Assembly (NCBI RefSeq): GCF_040537815.1
Contig: NZ_JBEWSZ010000001.1
Location: forward strand, 4,278,001-4,342,000
From: Mesorhizobium shangrilense
GTDB lineage: Bacteria; Pseudomonadota; Alphaproteobacteria; Rhizobiales; Rhizobiaceae
Length of the DNA stretch: 64,000 nt
Direction of reading: 5' to 3'
Made by a program: the position numbers and the translations under genes. Positions 35,806 through 43,485 of this stretch are shown here, piece after piece; within the stretch, counting starts at the first letter, position 1; every line of letters starts with the position of its first letter. The notes under the pieces were generated by a model. It saw only the letters and a list, made by a program, of their open reading frames with translations. It was not told the DNA's origin and made no database searches.

Positions 35806-36912
35806 ATGAACGCGATGACTGACCTTGGCCTCTATCGTCATCTCGACCAGATGACGCCCTGGAACGACAGGCTTCAGGTGCTGGAAGTGATCGGCGTCAG
35901 CGACGAGGCGCCGGACGTTAAGACCTTCACCTTCCGCTCCGACAACCAGACCTGGTTCCGCTACAAGCCAGGACAGTTCGTGACACTGGAATTGCCGACA
36001 GCCGACGGCCCGCTGATGCGCACCTATACGCTGTCGTCCTCGCCGTCGCGGCCATTCTCGATCGCGGTGACGGTGAAGGCGCAGGCGGGCAGCATCGGCA
36101 CGCGCTGGATGTTCGACCATCTGAAGCCCGGCACGCACGTCAAGGCCTATGGCCCGACAGGCGACTTTTCGCTGCATAGCCACCCGGCCGCGAAGTATCT
36201 GTTCATTTCGGCCGGCTCCGGCGTGACGCCGATGATGTCGATGCTGCGCTGGCTGAACGACTGCGCGCCATGGACCGACGTCGGCTTCGTCAACTGCGCG
36301 CGGCGCCCGGAGGAGATCATCTTCCGCAAGGAGCTGGAGCTGCTTGGCGGCCATATGCCGGGCCTGTCGCTCGGCTTCATGATCGAGGAACGGTCGAGCC
36401 GCGAAGGCTGGTACGGGCATATGGGCAGGATCGACGCGATACGTCTGCCGCTGCTGGCGCCCGACTTTCGCGAGCGCGAGATCTTCTGCTGCGGTCCAGA
36501 TCCTTTCATGCGCGCCGTGCGCGGCATGCTGGAAGCCACGGGTTTCGACATGGACCACTACCATCAGGAGAGCTTCGCCGCTTCTGTCGTGGAGGAAATA
36601 CCGGCTCCCTTCGCTTCGCCCACGGAAGGCATCGAAGCCGCCGTGGAAGTCATGGTGCCGATCCGCTTCTCGCTTTCGGATGTCGATGCCGAATGTGTCG
36701 CCGGCCAGACAGTGTTGCAGACGGCACGCGCTTCAGGGGTCCGGATTCCCGCCGCTTGCGAATTCGGCCTGTGCGGAACCTGCAAGGTGAAGAAGGTCGC
36801 AGGCGACGTCGAGATGAGCCACAATGGCGGCATTCTCGACCACGAGGTCGATGACGGCTTCATTCTCGCCTGCTGCTCCAGGCCGCTGTCGGCGCTTGAA
36901 ATCGAGGCATGA
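35806..36912 (+). CDS. gbcB: Ferredoxin-NAD(P)H reductase partner of the Rieske oxygenase
   Basis: 368 residues in the order FAD domain (RTYTLSSSP at 72-80), NAD(P) domain (SAGSGVTPM, FCCGPDPFM) and C-terminal plant-type [2Fe-2S] ferredoxin (Cys318, Cys323, Cys326 and Cys356 in CEFGLCGTCK...C). This is the GbcB-type reductase that hands electrons from NAD(P)H to GbcA. It lies 69 bp after gbcA and is presumably cotranscribed and under the same riboswitch. Confidence 0.9.
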   Translation: MNAMTDLGLYRHLDQMTPWNDRLQVLEVIGVSDEAPDVKTFTFRSDNQTWFRYKPGQFVTLELPTADGPLMRTYTLSSSPSRPFSIAVTVKAQAGSIGTRWMFDHLKPGTHVKAYGPTGDFSLHSHPAAKYLFISAGSGVTPMMSMLRWLNDCAPWTDVGFVNCARRPEEIIFRKELELLGGHMPGLSLGFMIEERSSREGWYGHMGRIDAIRLPLLAPDFREREIFCCGPDPFMRAVRGMLEATGFDMDHYHQESFAASVVEEIPAPFASPTEGIEAAVEVMVPIRFSLSDVDAECVAGQTVLQTARASGVRIPAACEFGLCGTCKVKKVAGDVEMSHNGGILDHEVDDGFILACCSRPLSALEIEA

Positions 36913-37069
36913 TCCGGCAGCGGCCAAACTGACCCCAAAATGGTCGGCGCCGCGCCGGCGCCTTTGTTTCGCCAAGGCGGAACCGACTGTTTACAGGCCT
37001 TGTCGAGGGGTGGAGTGATCGCGTCCGTCGGCAGCGACTGACGGGCGTCGCGGAGCGGGGCCAGGACGA

Positions 37070-37486
37070 ATGCGTCATTGCGATGTTTACGCTGTTGCAA
37101 GCAAGGATATCGTCTTTGAGTCTTTCGACGGCGAGGCCGTGGTCCTCGATCTGTCGACCGGCAAGTATTTTGGCTTCTCCGATTCCGGCAGCAGGATCTG
37201 GCACGCTCTGTCGTCAGGTGTTTCCGCCCAAGCCCTGGCTGGCCAATCGGCCGGTGGCGCAACGATAAGCATGGCCGAGCTCGAAGGCTTCATTTCCCGG
37301 TTGCTCGAATACGGGCTGCTCGCACCTCTGGCCGACACGCCGGCGCAGCCCGTTTCCGCCGACCGTCTTGCCGATCTCGCCCAGACCCGCGAACCGATCA
37401 GGGTCGAGGTTCATGACGATCTCGCCGACCCGATCCATGAGGTCGAAGAGCCTCAGGGCTGGCCGGCGGTCAAGCATACATCGTGA
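37070..37486 (+). CDS. PqqD-family (RRE-like) protein
   Basis: 138 residues. The first 90 carry the PqqD signature VVLDLSTGKYFGFSDSGSRIWHAL and a helical end (FISRLLEYGLLAPL). The last 45 residues are an acidic, probably flexible tail. PqqD-like domains bind leader peptides of ribosomally made, modified peptides. AGGA precedes the ATG. The stop overlaps the GTG of the next gene, a kinase-like ATPase. A PqqD-HPrK pair is known from lasso-peptide and polysaccharide clusters, but no precursor, protease or asparagine-synthetase gene is found here. Confidence 0.8.
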   Translation: MRHCDVYAVASKDIVFESFDGEAVVLDLSTGKYFGFSDSGSRIWHALSSGVSAQALAGQSAGGATISMAELEGFISRLLEYGLLAPLADTPAQPVSADRLADLAQTREPIRVEVHDDLADPIHEVEEPQGWPAVKHTS

Positions 37487-38592
37487 GCACCCATGCCTTG
37501 CGCACCGTCACGCTGCATGGCCGGCACGGGGATAGGCCGGCCATGCAGCGTGTCACCCTCGAAAACCTGACGGACTATGCCCGCCATGTGCTCGATATGG
37601 CTGTGAGCAACGCCGACAGTTATCCCGTCACCAGCACGGTGCGGCTGCCGGGCCTGAACCTTACCGTGCATGCGGGCCATGGCCCATTGGCGGACGCCGT
37701 CGAGCACGCCTTTGTCCGGGCTCCCGATAGCCAAATCCCATCAGAAGAATGCCGCATTTTCGTCGGCCACCCGGGTATCGGCGCCGTTCCTGAACCCGCG
37801 GCGTGGGGCCATGAGCATTTCACGCCGCAGTCCTTTGCCAGCAAACTGGCCGATGCCGGGCTGCGCGGCAGCTATTTCTACGATCTGGATTTCTGGCAGT
37901 TCTACGATCCGCGCCGGCGCGTCGGCGCCCAGTTGATGAGATCAGCCGACAGTTTTCCGCCTTGGGAGCCAGGGGCGCCACTGCGAGCCTTCCTGCATTG
38001 GGAGTATGCGGCGCGCGGCATGCGGCTGGCTCACGCCGGAACCCTGGGCATCGATGGCAGGGGCATTCTGCTCGCCGGCGCGGGCGGGTCCGGGAAATCT
38101 GGAACGGTCGTCGCCGGATTACTCAATGGACTGGACAGTGTCGGTGACGACTATGTGTTGGCGGACATAGCCGGCGGCGTGGCCGCCTATCCATTGTTTG
38201 CTACGCTCAAGCAGGATCCCAAAGGCTTCAGGCGACTGGGGTTGCAGCACAGGTTGAAGTCACAAGGCCCGCTAAACTGGCAGGGGAAGCATCAGTTTCT
38301 TCTGGAAAATATCGCGGTGCAAACAACGCCTGCACGTCTGGACATTGTTGCATTGTTGGTGCCAAGTATCGGCGGGGGTGGGGCAAGCTCGATAATGCCG
38401 GTATCGCGAAAGGATGCCATGATTGCCTTGGCGCCATCTGGCATTGCCCAGATGCCGGGCGAACGGGAAAGCGGCTTCCGCTTTTTCAGCGAGTTGACGC
38501 GCCTTCTGCCGTGCTACCGGTTGTCTCTTGGGACACAGCCCGAGGAGATCGCAAGCACGATTTCGGAATTCCTGGCGCGAGGCAATTCATGA
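37483..38592 (+). CDS. HPr kinase/phosphorylase-like ATPase
   Basis: 369 residues. The C-terminal half resembles HprK: His184 in LAHAGTLGIDG, a P-loop GAGGSGKS at 199-206 and an acidic VGDDYVLAD strand. The N-terminal half (about 1-165) matches nothing I can name. The regular HPr kinase partners (HPr, PTS proteins) are absent, so it belongs to the accessory branch found beside PqqD-like proteins, whose substrate may be a peptide. It starts at GTG 37483 overlapping the PqqD stop, and its TGA overlaps the glycosyltransferase ATG. Confidence 0.75.
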   Translation: MSTHALRTVTLHGRHGDRPAMQRVTLENLTDYARHVLDMAVSNADSYPVTSTVRLPGLNLTVHAGHGPLADAVEHAFVRAPDSQIPSEECRIFVGHPGIGAVPEPAAWGHEHFTPQSFASKLADAGLRGSYFYDLDFWQFYDPRRRVGAQLMRSADSFPPWEPGAPLRAFLHWEYAARGMRLAHAGTLGIDGRGILLAGAGGSGKSGTVVAGLLNGLDSVGDDYVLADIAGGVAAYPLFATLKQDPKGFRRLGLQHRLKSQGPLNWQGKHQFLLENIAVQTTPARLDIVALLVPSIGGGGASSIMPVSRKDAMIALAPSGIAQMPGERESGFRFFSELTRLLPCYRLSLGTQPEEIASTISEFLARGNS

Positions 38593-39341
38593 AGCTCAGC
38601 GTGATCATGCCGGTCTACAATCGCGAGCGTTATGTCGTCCCTGCCCTGCGATCCCTGCTGAGGCAACGCGACGCCGCCGACCTCGACATCATCGTCATCG
38701 ACGACGGCTCGACCGACGGATCGGCCAAGGCGGTGCGCGCGATGATGGACGAGGCACCATGCATCCGCCTCTTCCAGCAAACCAACAAGGGTGTCGCCAG
38801 GGCGCGCAACCATGGGCTGAGGCAATTACTTCCGCAAACCGAGTTCATATCGTTTCTAGACTCCGACGACATTTCGCCAGCCGGACGCTTCAAGGCCGAC
38901 CTTGGCCGCTTCGAGGCCGATCCCAGTCTTGAACTGACTTATTCGCTGATCAAGCTGGTCGACAGCATGGATGATGAGGCGCTGGAGCCGGCGGCCAACA
39001 CCCGGTCGTTGACCGTCCGGGGGCTCTCCTTGAGCGCTGGGATATTCACCCGGAAGCTGGTCGATCGAACCGGTGGCTTCGACGAGGCGTTCAGCCAGGC
39101 CGAAGACACCGACTACTTGCTGCGAATCTTTGAAAGCGGCGCGAGGTTCGTCATGCCCGATACCGTGGCGACCTACTACAGGCGCCACCCCGGCAACATG
39201 ACCAAGGCGCGGGACGTTCCGCTTCGCGAGTATTTGCGCGCCATCCACAAATCGATGAGCCGGCGCAAGGCGAATCCATCGCTGCGCATGGTCGAGGGTA
39301 TCTTCGACCTCAGGGATTCCGCCGGTTGGCGTTTCATGTGA
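38589..39341 (+). CDS. Family 2 glycosyltransferase
   Basis: 250 residues with a GT-A fold: KLSVIMPVYNRERYV at the N-terminus, Asp38-Asp39 in VIDDGSTDGS, the metal-binding DSDD at 91-94 and a late EDTDYLLRI acidic motif. It has no membrane segment, so it is a cytoplasmic transferase for a nucleotide-sugar donor. Last gene of the three-gene overlapping operon. Its 5' end is repeated in the gene fragment 88 bp downstream. Confidence 0.9.
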   Translation: MKLSVIMPVYNRERYVVPALRSLLRQRDAADLDIIVIDDGSTDGSAKAVRAMMDEAPCIRLFQQTNKGVARARNHGLRQLLPQTEFISFLDSDDISPAGRFKADLGRFEADPSLELTYSLIKLVDSMDDEALEPAANTRSLTVRGLSLSAGIFTRKLVDRTGGFDEAFSQAEDTDYLLRIFESGARFVMPDTVATYYRRHPGNMTKARDVPLREYLRAIHKSMSRRKANPSLRMVEGIFDLRDSAGWRFM

Positions 39342-39428
39342 CATGGTCGATGATGGGATGATTGATGCCGGGACCGTGGCTTGGGCGGACGGGGCAATCA
39401 CGGCAAATCCCCTGATGCGAGACGGCTG

Positions 39429-39977
39429 ATGAAGCTCAGCGTGATCATGCCGGTCTACAATCGCGAAAAATATGTCGGCTCGGCGCTACGCTCATTGCTG
39501 AGGCAGCGCGATGCCGCCGATCGCGCTGGCAAGCGTGGTCGGAATGGCCGACAGGGCCGGCTGCGGCAATCCACGCCCGAGATCGTCTGGCGCGGCCGAT
39601 CGATCAGGCATGCAGCGGCGGCAGCGCCGGCGCCGTTCGTATTTTCGCAAGCCGTCCCCCACCCGGAGACGACGGGAGACGTCATGCTGGACCTCGTCGT
39701 CAGGATCGGCGTTCCTCCGGTACGGCGGCGCATCGAAATGGAGATCAATGCCGCCAGCCGCCATGTCGCCCGCCTGCGGTCGATGGCCATAAGCCGCTCA
39801 GGCAAGGAGAGGGTGCTGCATTTCCGCGGCAAGGTCACGCTGGACGGCGCGCGGCAAGCGTTCGTGCTCGAGGCCAGGCCAGCCCGCCAGTTTCGCGAAT
39901 GGAACGATGAGGCGACCGTCGCCGCCTACGGCGCACTGCCCTTTCAGTTGCTGTCGGCGAAGTTCTCGCCCGCCTGA
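39429..39977 (+). pseudogene. Truncated glycosyltransferase copy fused to unrelated sequence
   Basis: The first 31 codons (MKLSVIMPVYNREKYVGSALR...) nearly repeat the start of the preceding glycosyltransferase at both DNA and protein level. After DAAD the resemblance stops and the DDG and DxDD motifs are missing. The remaining 150 residues (for example LVVRIGVPPVRRRIEMEINAAS and VLHFRGKVTLDGARQAFVLE) match nothing I know but read like a real protein tail. It cannot be an active glycosyltransferase. It is either a gene fusion caused by duplication or a decayed remnant joined to a different gene. Confidence 0.6.
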
Positions 39978-39999
39978 TTGGCAAAGGCGAGTTTCAGGG

Positions 40000-40746
40000 T
40001 CAGACGCCATAGCGCTCGGTGCGGATGATATCGGCTGGAACATCGGCGTCGATCAGCGCCTGCGCGGCGGTCGACACAAATGAGTTCGAGCCGCAGACGA
40101 AGGCCAGTTTCGGCGGCTCGGGAAGCCGCGCCATGGATTGCACCGCCATTGAGGCGTCGATGCGTCGCGAGTAATCCGACGGACGCCGGGCTGCCTCGCG
40201 CGTCAGTGTCAGCACCAGTTGAAAGCCATCCATGCGGTCATCAAGACGGATCAACTCGTCGCGAAATATGACCTCGTCCCAGACACGGGCGGAAAACATC
40301 AGGGCGACCGGCACCGGCGACTTGCGCGCGGCGCGATGACGGATCATCGCCGCCAACGGCACAACGCCGGACCCGCCGCCGACCAGCAGAAGCGGGCCGC
40401 CGTCGCTGTCGGACCAGACGAAATATCCGCCAAGCGGTCCGCGCAATTCGATCTCGTCGCCCACCGCCGCGACATCGTGGAAGAAGGGCGAGACCTCGCC
40501 ATCGTCCAGTCTTTCAATGGCCAGTTCGATGGCTTTGCCCGCTTCCGGCGCGGATGCAATGGAGTAGGAACGGCGCGCCTGATAGCCGTCCGGCGCCGTC
40601 AGCCTGACATCGACATGCTGCCCGGCGCGATAGGTGAAGGGACGCGACGGCTGGATGAAGAAGCTGGTGACGCGTGGCGTGCGCTTGCGGATGCCGGTGA
40701 TGGTGGCTGTCTGCCAGGGCGATTGCGCGGCCAGTTCGCCGCTCAT
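40000..40746 (-). CDS. FAD/NAD(P)-binding ferredoxin-reductase-like protein
   Basis: 248 residues: FAD domain with RRSYSIASAP (about 58-67) and GPLGGYFVW, then an NAD(P) domain with GGGSGVVPLAAM and a C-terminal VCGSNSFVSTAAQAL. It has no iron-sulfur domain. The start codon overlaps the stop of the molybdopterin oxidoreductase gene (ATGA), so it probably supplies or takes electrons for that enzyme. Confidence 0.88.
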   Translation of the reverse strand: MSGELAAQSPWQTATITGIRKRTPRVTSFFIQPSRPFTYRAGQHVDVRLTAPDGYQARRSYSIASAPEAGKAIELAIERLDDGEVSPFFHDVAAVGDEIELRGPLGGYFVWSDSDGGPLLLVGGGSGVVPLAAMIRHRAARKSPVPVALMFSARVWDEVIFRDELIRLDDRMDGFQLVLTLTREAARRPSDYSRRIDASMAVQSMARLPEPPKLAFVCGSNSFVSTAAQALIDADVPADIIRTERYGV

Positions 40747-41351
40747 GGGTCGCTCGTATAGCGCTGCTCGCGCCAGGGATCCCCGTAAATGTGGTACCCG
40801 CGCAATTCCCAGAAGCCCGGCTCATCGCGTTGGGTGAACTGCAGCCCGTTCACCCATTTGGCCGATTTCCAGAAATAGAGATGTGGAACGAGCAGCCGTG
40901 CGGGTCCGCCATGGTCTGGCGTGATCGGCTTGCCTTCATAGAACAACGCCACCATCGCCTTGCCGGCCACGAGATCCTTTGTCGGCACATTGGTGGAATA
41001 GCCGTCGAAGGAAAGTGCCAGCGTGAAGGCGGTTGGCGGCTCGATCCCGGCATCGCCCAGAATGTCGTCGACCAGCACGCCCTGCCACGGCGTGTCGAAC
41101 TTCGTCCAGGCGGTAACGCAATGGATGTCGCGCGTCATCTTGCTCAGGGGCAAGGCATTGAACTCCGCCCAGTTCCATTTCTTGATCGGCCGGGGGCCGT
41201 GTTTCAGCGTGAACGACCAGTCCTGCGTACGCACGCGCGGCGTTGGCCCGGCCGACAGGACCGGAAAGCCCTGTTCGAGATACTGTCCGGGCGGGATGCG
41301 CCCATCGTTGCCGGTGGGAGGCCGCCGTCCGGAAAAGCCGCGGGTGATCAT
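40743..41351 (-). CDS. Sulfite oxidase-like molybdopterin oxidoreductase
   Basis: 202 residues of the sulfite oxidase/YedY catalytic fold: W-rich N-terminus (DWSFTL), molybdenum-ligand Cys78 in DIHCVTAW, GYSTNVP, and DHGGPARLLVPHLYFWKSAKW. There is no signal peptide and no Tat motif, so unlike YedY/MsrP it should work in the cytoplasm. The paired flavin reductase directly downstream supports a role as a reductase or oxidase with NAD(P)H. The substrate is unknown. Confidence 0.88.
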   Translation of the reverse strand: MITRGFSGRRPPTGNDGRIPPGQYLEQGFPVLSAGPTPRVRTQDWSFTLKHGPRPIKKWNWAEFNALPLSKMTRDIHCVTAWTKFDTPWQGVLVDDILGDAGIEPPTAFTLALSFDGYSTNVPTKDLVAGKAMVALFYEGKPITPDHGGPARLLVPHLYFWKSAKWVNGLQFTQRDEPGFWELRGYHIYGDPWREQRYTSDP

Positions 41352-41434
41352 CGAGACACTCCGTTTGCTTCGGCCGTCCTACGGCCTTCGGCAGTGTTCT
41401 CGAAGATGCGATGGCAGGCAACAAGATTCGTCGG

Positions 41435-41486
41435 CCCGGACCGGGGCAAGCCTGCCAAGGGATTGGCAGGCTTGCCCCGGTCCGGG
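41435..41486. terminator. Perfect 24-bp stem-loop between degP and the molybdoenzyme gene
   Basis: Arms 41435-41458 and 41463-41486 are exact complements around the loop GGGA. The hairpin lies 19 bp downstream of the degP stop on the minus strand. There is no T tract, so it may be a stabilising or factor-dependent terminator hairpin, or a small mobile palindrome. Confidence 0.5.
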
Positions 41487-41504
41487 TTGCATCAGCGCCT
41501 GGCA

Positions 41505-43034
41505 TCAGCCATTGGCGAAAGGCACCGCGACGAATATCTGCGCGCCGCCACGCTCCACCAGCAACAGCACCGACTTCTTGCCGGATTTGCCGGCCTGCGC
41601 GATCGCCTGGGTCACTTGCCGGGCGGTCTTCACCGGGGCCTGATTGACGGCGATGATGATGTCGCCGGTCTGGATGCCCGCGGCCGATGCGGTCTTGTCG
41701 GGATTGACGGCCGCGACGATGGCGCCGTGTTGATTGACCGGGAGGTTCATCGCCTGGCGGATGTCGGGTGTGATGTCCATTAAGCCAAGGCCGATGGCGG
41801 GAGACCGAAGCCCCTGCTCGACCGATGGCGTGCCGGAATCGTCCAGCGAAGCGGTCTTGACGTCATCTCCGTTGCTGCCGACATCGACGGAAATCGCCAT
41901 GTCCTTGCCGTTGCGCCAGATGTCGAGCGTTTCCTTGGCACCGGGCGAGACGTCAGCCACGGCACGCGACAGGTCCTTGGGGTCCTTTATCTCCTGACCG
42001 GCAAAGCTGGTGATGACGTCACCAGTCTCCACGCCGGCCTTGGCGGCAGGCGAGCCGTCATTGACCTGGGAAACCAGGGCGCCGCTGGAATGATCGAGCC
42101 CGATCGCACTGGCCACGTCGGGTGTCACAGGCTGAATCTGGACACCCAGGTAGCCATACTGGATCGAGCCGTCCTTCATCAGCTTGGCGACCACCTTCTG
42201 CGCCTGGTCGGACGGGATGGCGAAGCCGACACCGACGCTGCCGCCATTCGGCGAATAGATCGCCGTGTTGACGCCGACGACATCGCCGTTCACATCCACC
42301 AGCGGACCACCGGAATTGCCGTGATTGATCGGCGCGTCGATCTGGATGAAGTCGTCAAACGGGCCGCTGTGCAGATCGCGGCCACGCGCCGAAACGATGC
42401 CGGCGGTGACGGTGGTGCCGATGCCGAAAGGATTGCCGATGGCGAGCACCTGGTCGCCCGTCATCAGCTTGTCGGAATCACCCCATTTGACGGTTGGCAG
42501 AGGCTTGTCGGCCTTGATCTTGAGGACCGCGAGGTCATTCTTGGCATCGCGACCGACCAGTGTGGCGGGGAGCTCGGTGCCGTCGTCGAGCGTGACCTTG
42601 ATCGATACCGCGCCGTCGACGACGTGGTTGTTGGTGACAATGGTGCCGTCAGCGGCAACGATGAAGCCCGAACCGAGGGCCTCGGCGCGCTGCGCCTGCT
42701 CCTGCGGCGGCGTTTTGGGCGACCGGCGCCCTTGATCACCAAAGAACTGGTGGAAATATTGGTCAAACGGGTTGCCGTTGGACGGCGTGTCGTCGCTCGT
42801 GTCGGAAGGCTGAGCCTTCATGAGGGCGGTGACCGTCACCACCGCCGGCTTATCGGTCGCCACGATGGGCGCGAACGAGCCGTTGGGAGCCGCCACGCCG
42901 GCGACAGGTGTCATTGTCGCGGCCTGGGCATGATTGGTGGCCCTGAGAGCCGAGACAGCCAAGGGGCTTACGATCAGCGCGGCGCCCAACAATGCGGCGA
43001 CGCGATGTCTGCGTAGAATGTTAAGAGATGACAT
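41505..43034 (-). CDS. degP: DegP/HtrA family periplasmic serine protease
   Basis: 509 residues. The N-terminal signal/anchor covers about 10-40 (RRHRVAALLGAALIVSPLAVSAL). The trypsin-like domain has the triad His137 (TNNHVV), Asp167 (KNDLAVL) and Ser241 (GNSGGP). Two PDZ domains follow (about 285-375 and 400-500). It degrades or refolds damaged periplasmic proteins. The gene stands alone; a long spacer lies upstream. Confidence 0.94.
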   Translation of the reverse strand: MSSLNILRRHRVAALLGAALIVSPLAVSALRATNHAQAATMTPVAGVAAPNGSFAPIVATDKPAVVTVTALMKAQPSDTSDDTPSNGNPFDQYFHQFFGDQGRRSPKTPPQEQAQRAEALGSGFIVAADGTIVTNNHVVDGAVSIKVTLDDGTELPATLVGRDAKNDLAVLKIKADKPLPTVKWGDSDKLMTGDQVLAIGNPFGIGTTVTAGIVSARGRDLHSGPFDDFIQIDAPINHGNSGGPLVDVNGDVVGVNTAIYSPNGGSVGVGFAIPSDQAQKVVAKLMKDGSIQYGYLGVQIQPVTPDVASAIGLDHSSGALVSQVNDGSPAAKAGVETGDVITSFAGQEIKDPKDLSRAVADVSPGAKETLDIWRNGKDMAISVDVGSNGDDVKTASLDDSGTPSVEQGLRSPAIGLGLMDITPDIRQAMNLPVNQHGAIVAAVNPDKTASAAGIQTGDIIIAVNQAPVKTARQVTQAIAQAGKSGKKSVLLLVERGGAQIFVAVPFANG

Positions 43035-43485
43035 GGTCGTTGTCCGAGCGAGAAACGGGTTGGGCGCCGTGGCATATCCCTTCCGGAATCGCCCATTCGG
43101 CTGTCGACGCTCGGGGTTGCCGGTCTCGCTTTTCGCGGCAACCGATGGGGTCGACGAATTTGAATCTAGTGCGCGGGTGGGCGAGAATTAGGCCTTCAAG
43201 CCATGTTACAAAGATTTAATTCTTTTCTGGTGGACCGCAACCGGGCTCCTGTTCATCCCGAAAAGCTGAAGTTCACGTTTAACTGATCGACGCTTGAACG
43301 CCAGCGCAGGGCAACGGGACAAAATCGCAGTCGATGTTCACGCTGCACCAGACGAATTTGATTGGTCTGAAAATTATATTTTCTTAATCGCCAGCCACAA
43401 CTTTGCGATACACGAGATCTACAGCAACGCAACCGTCGACATAGCCAGAACACCGGAGCCTTCCAGACGAAAACAAAACCTGCAG
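43035..43485. other. Intergenic region upstream of degP
   Basis: This 451-bp spacer has an AT-rich patch at about 43200-43240 and another at 43360-43395. It should contain the degP promoter (minus strand) and the end of the MFS transcript. A plus-strand frame at 43294-43557 has no ribosome site and runs into the MFS gene, so I do not call it. No repeat or RNA recognised. Confidence 0.5.

Noticed and set aside
37070..38592. Pyrroloquinoline quinone biosynthesis (PqqD) with sugar regulation (HprK)
   Set aside because: No pqqA, B, C or E genes and no HPr or PTS genes are adjacent; the proteins only share folds with those families.
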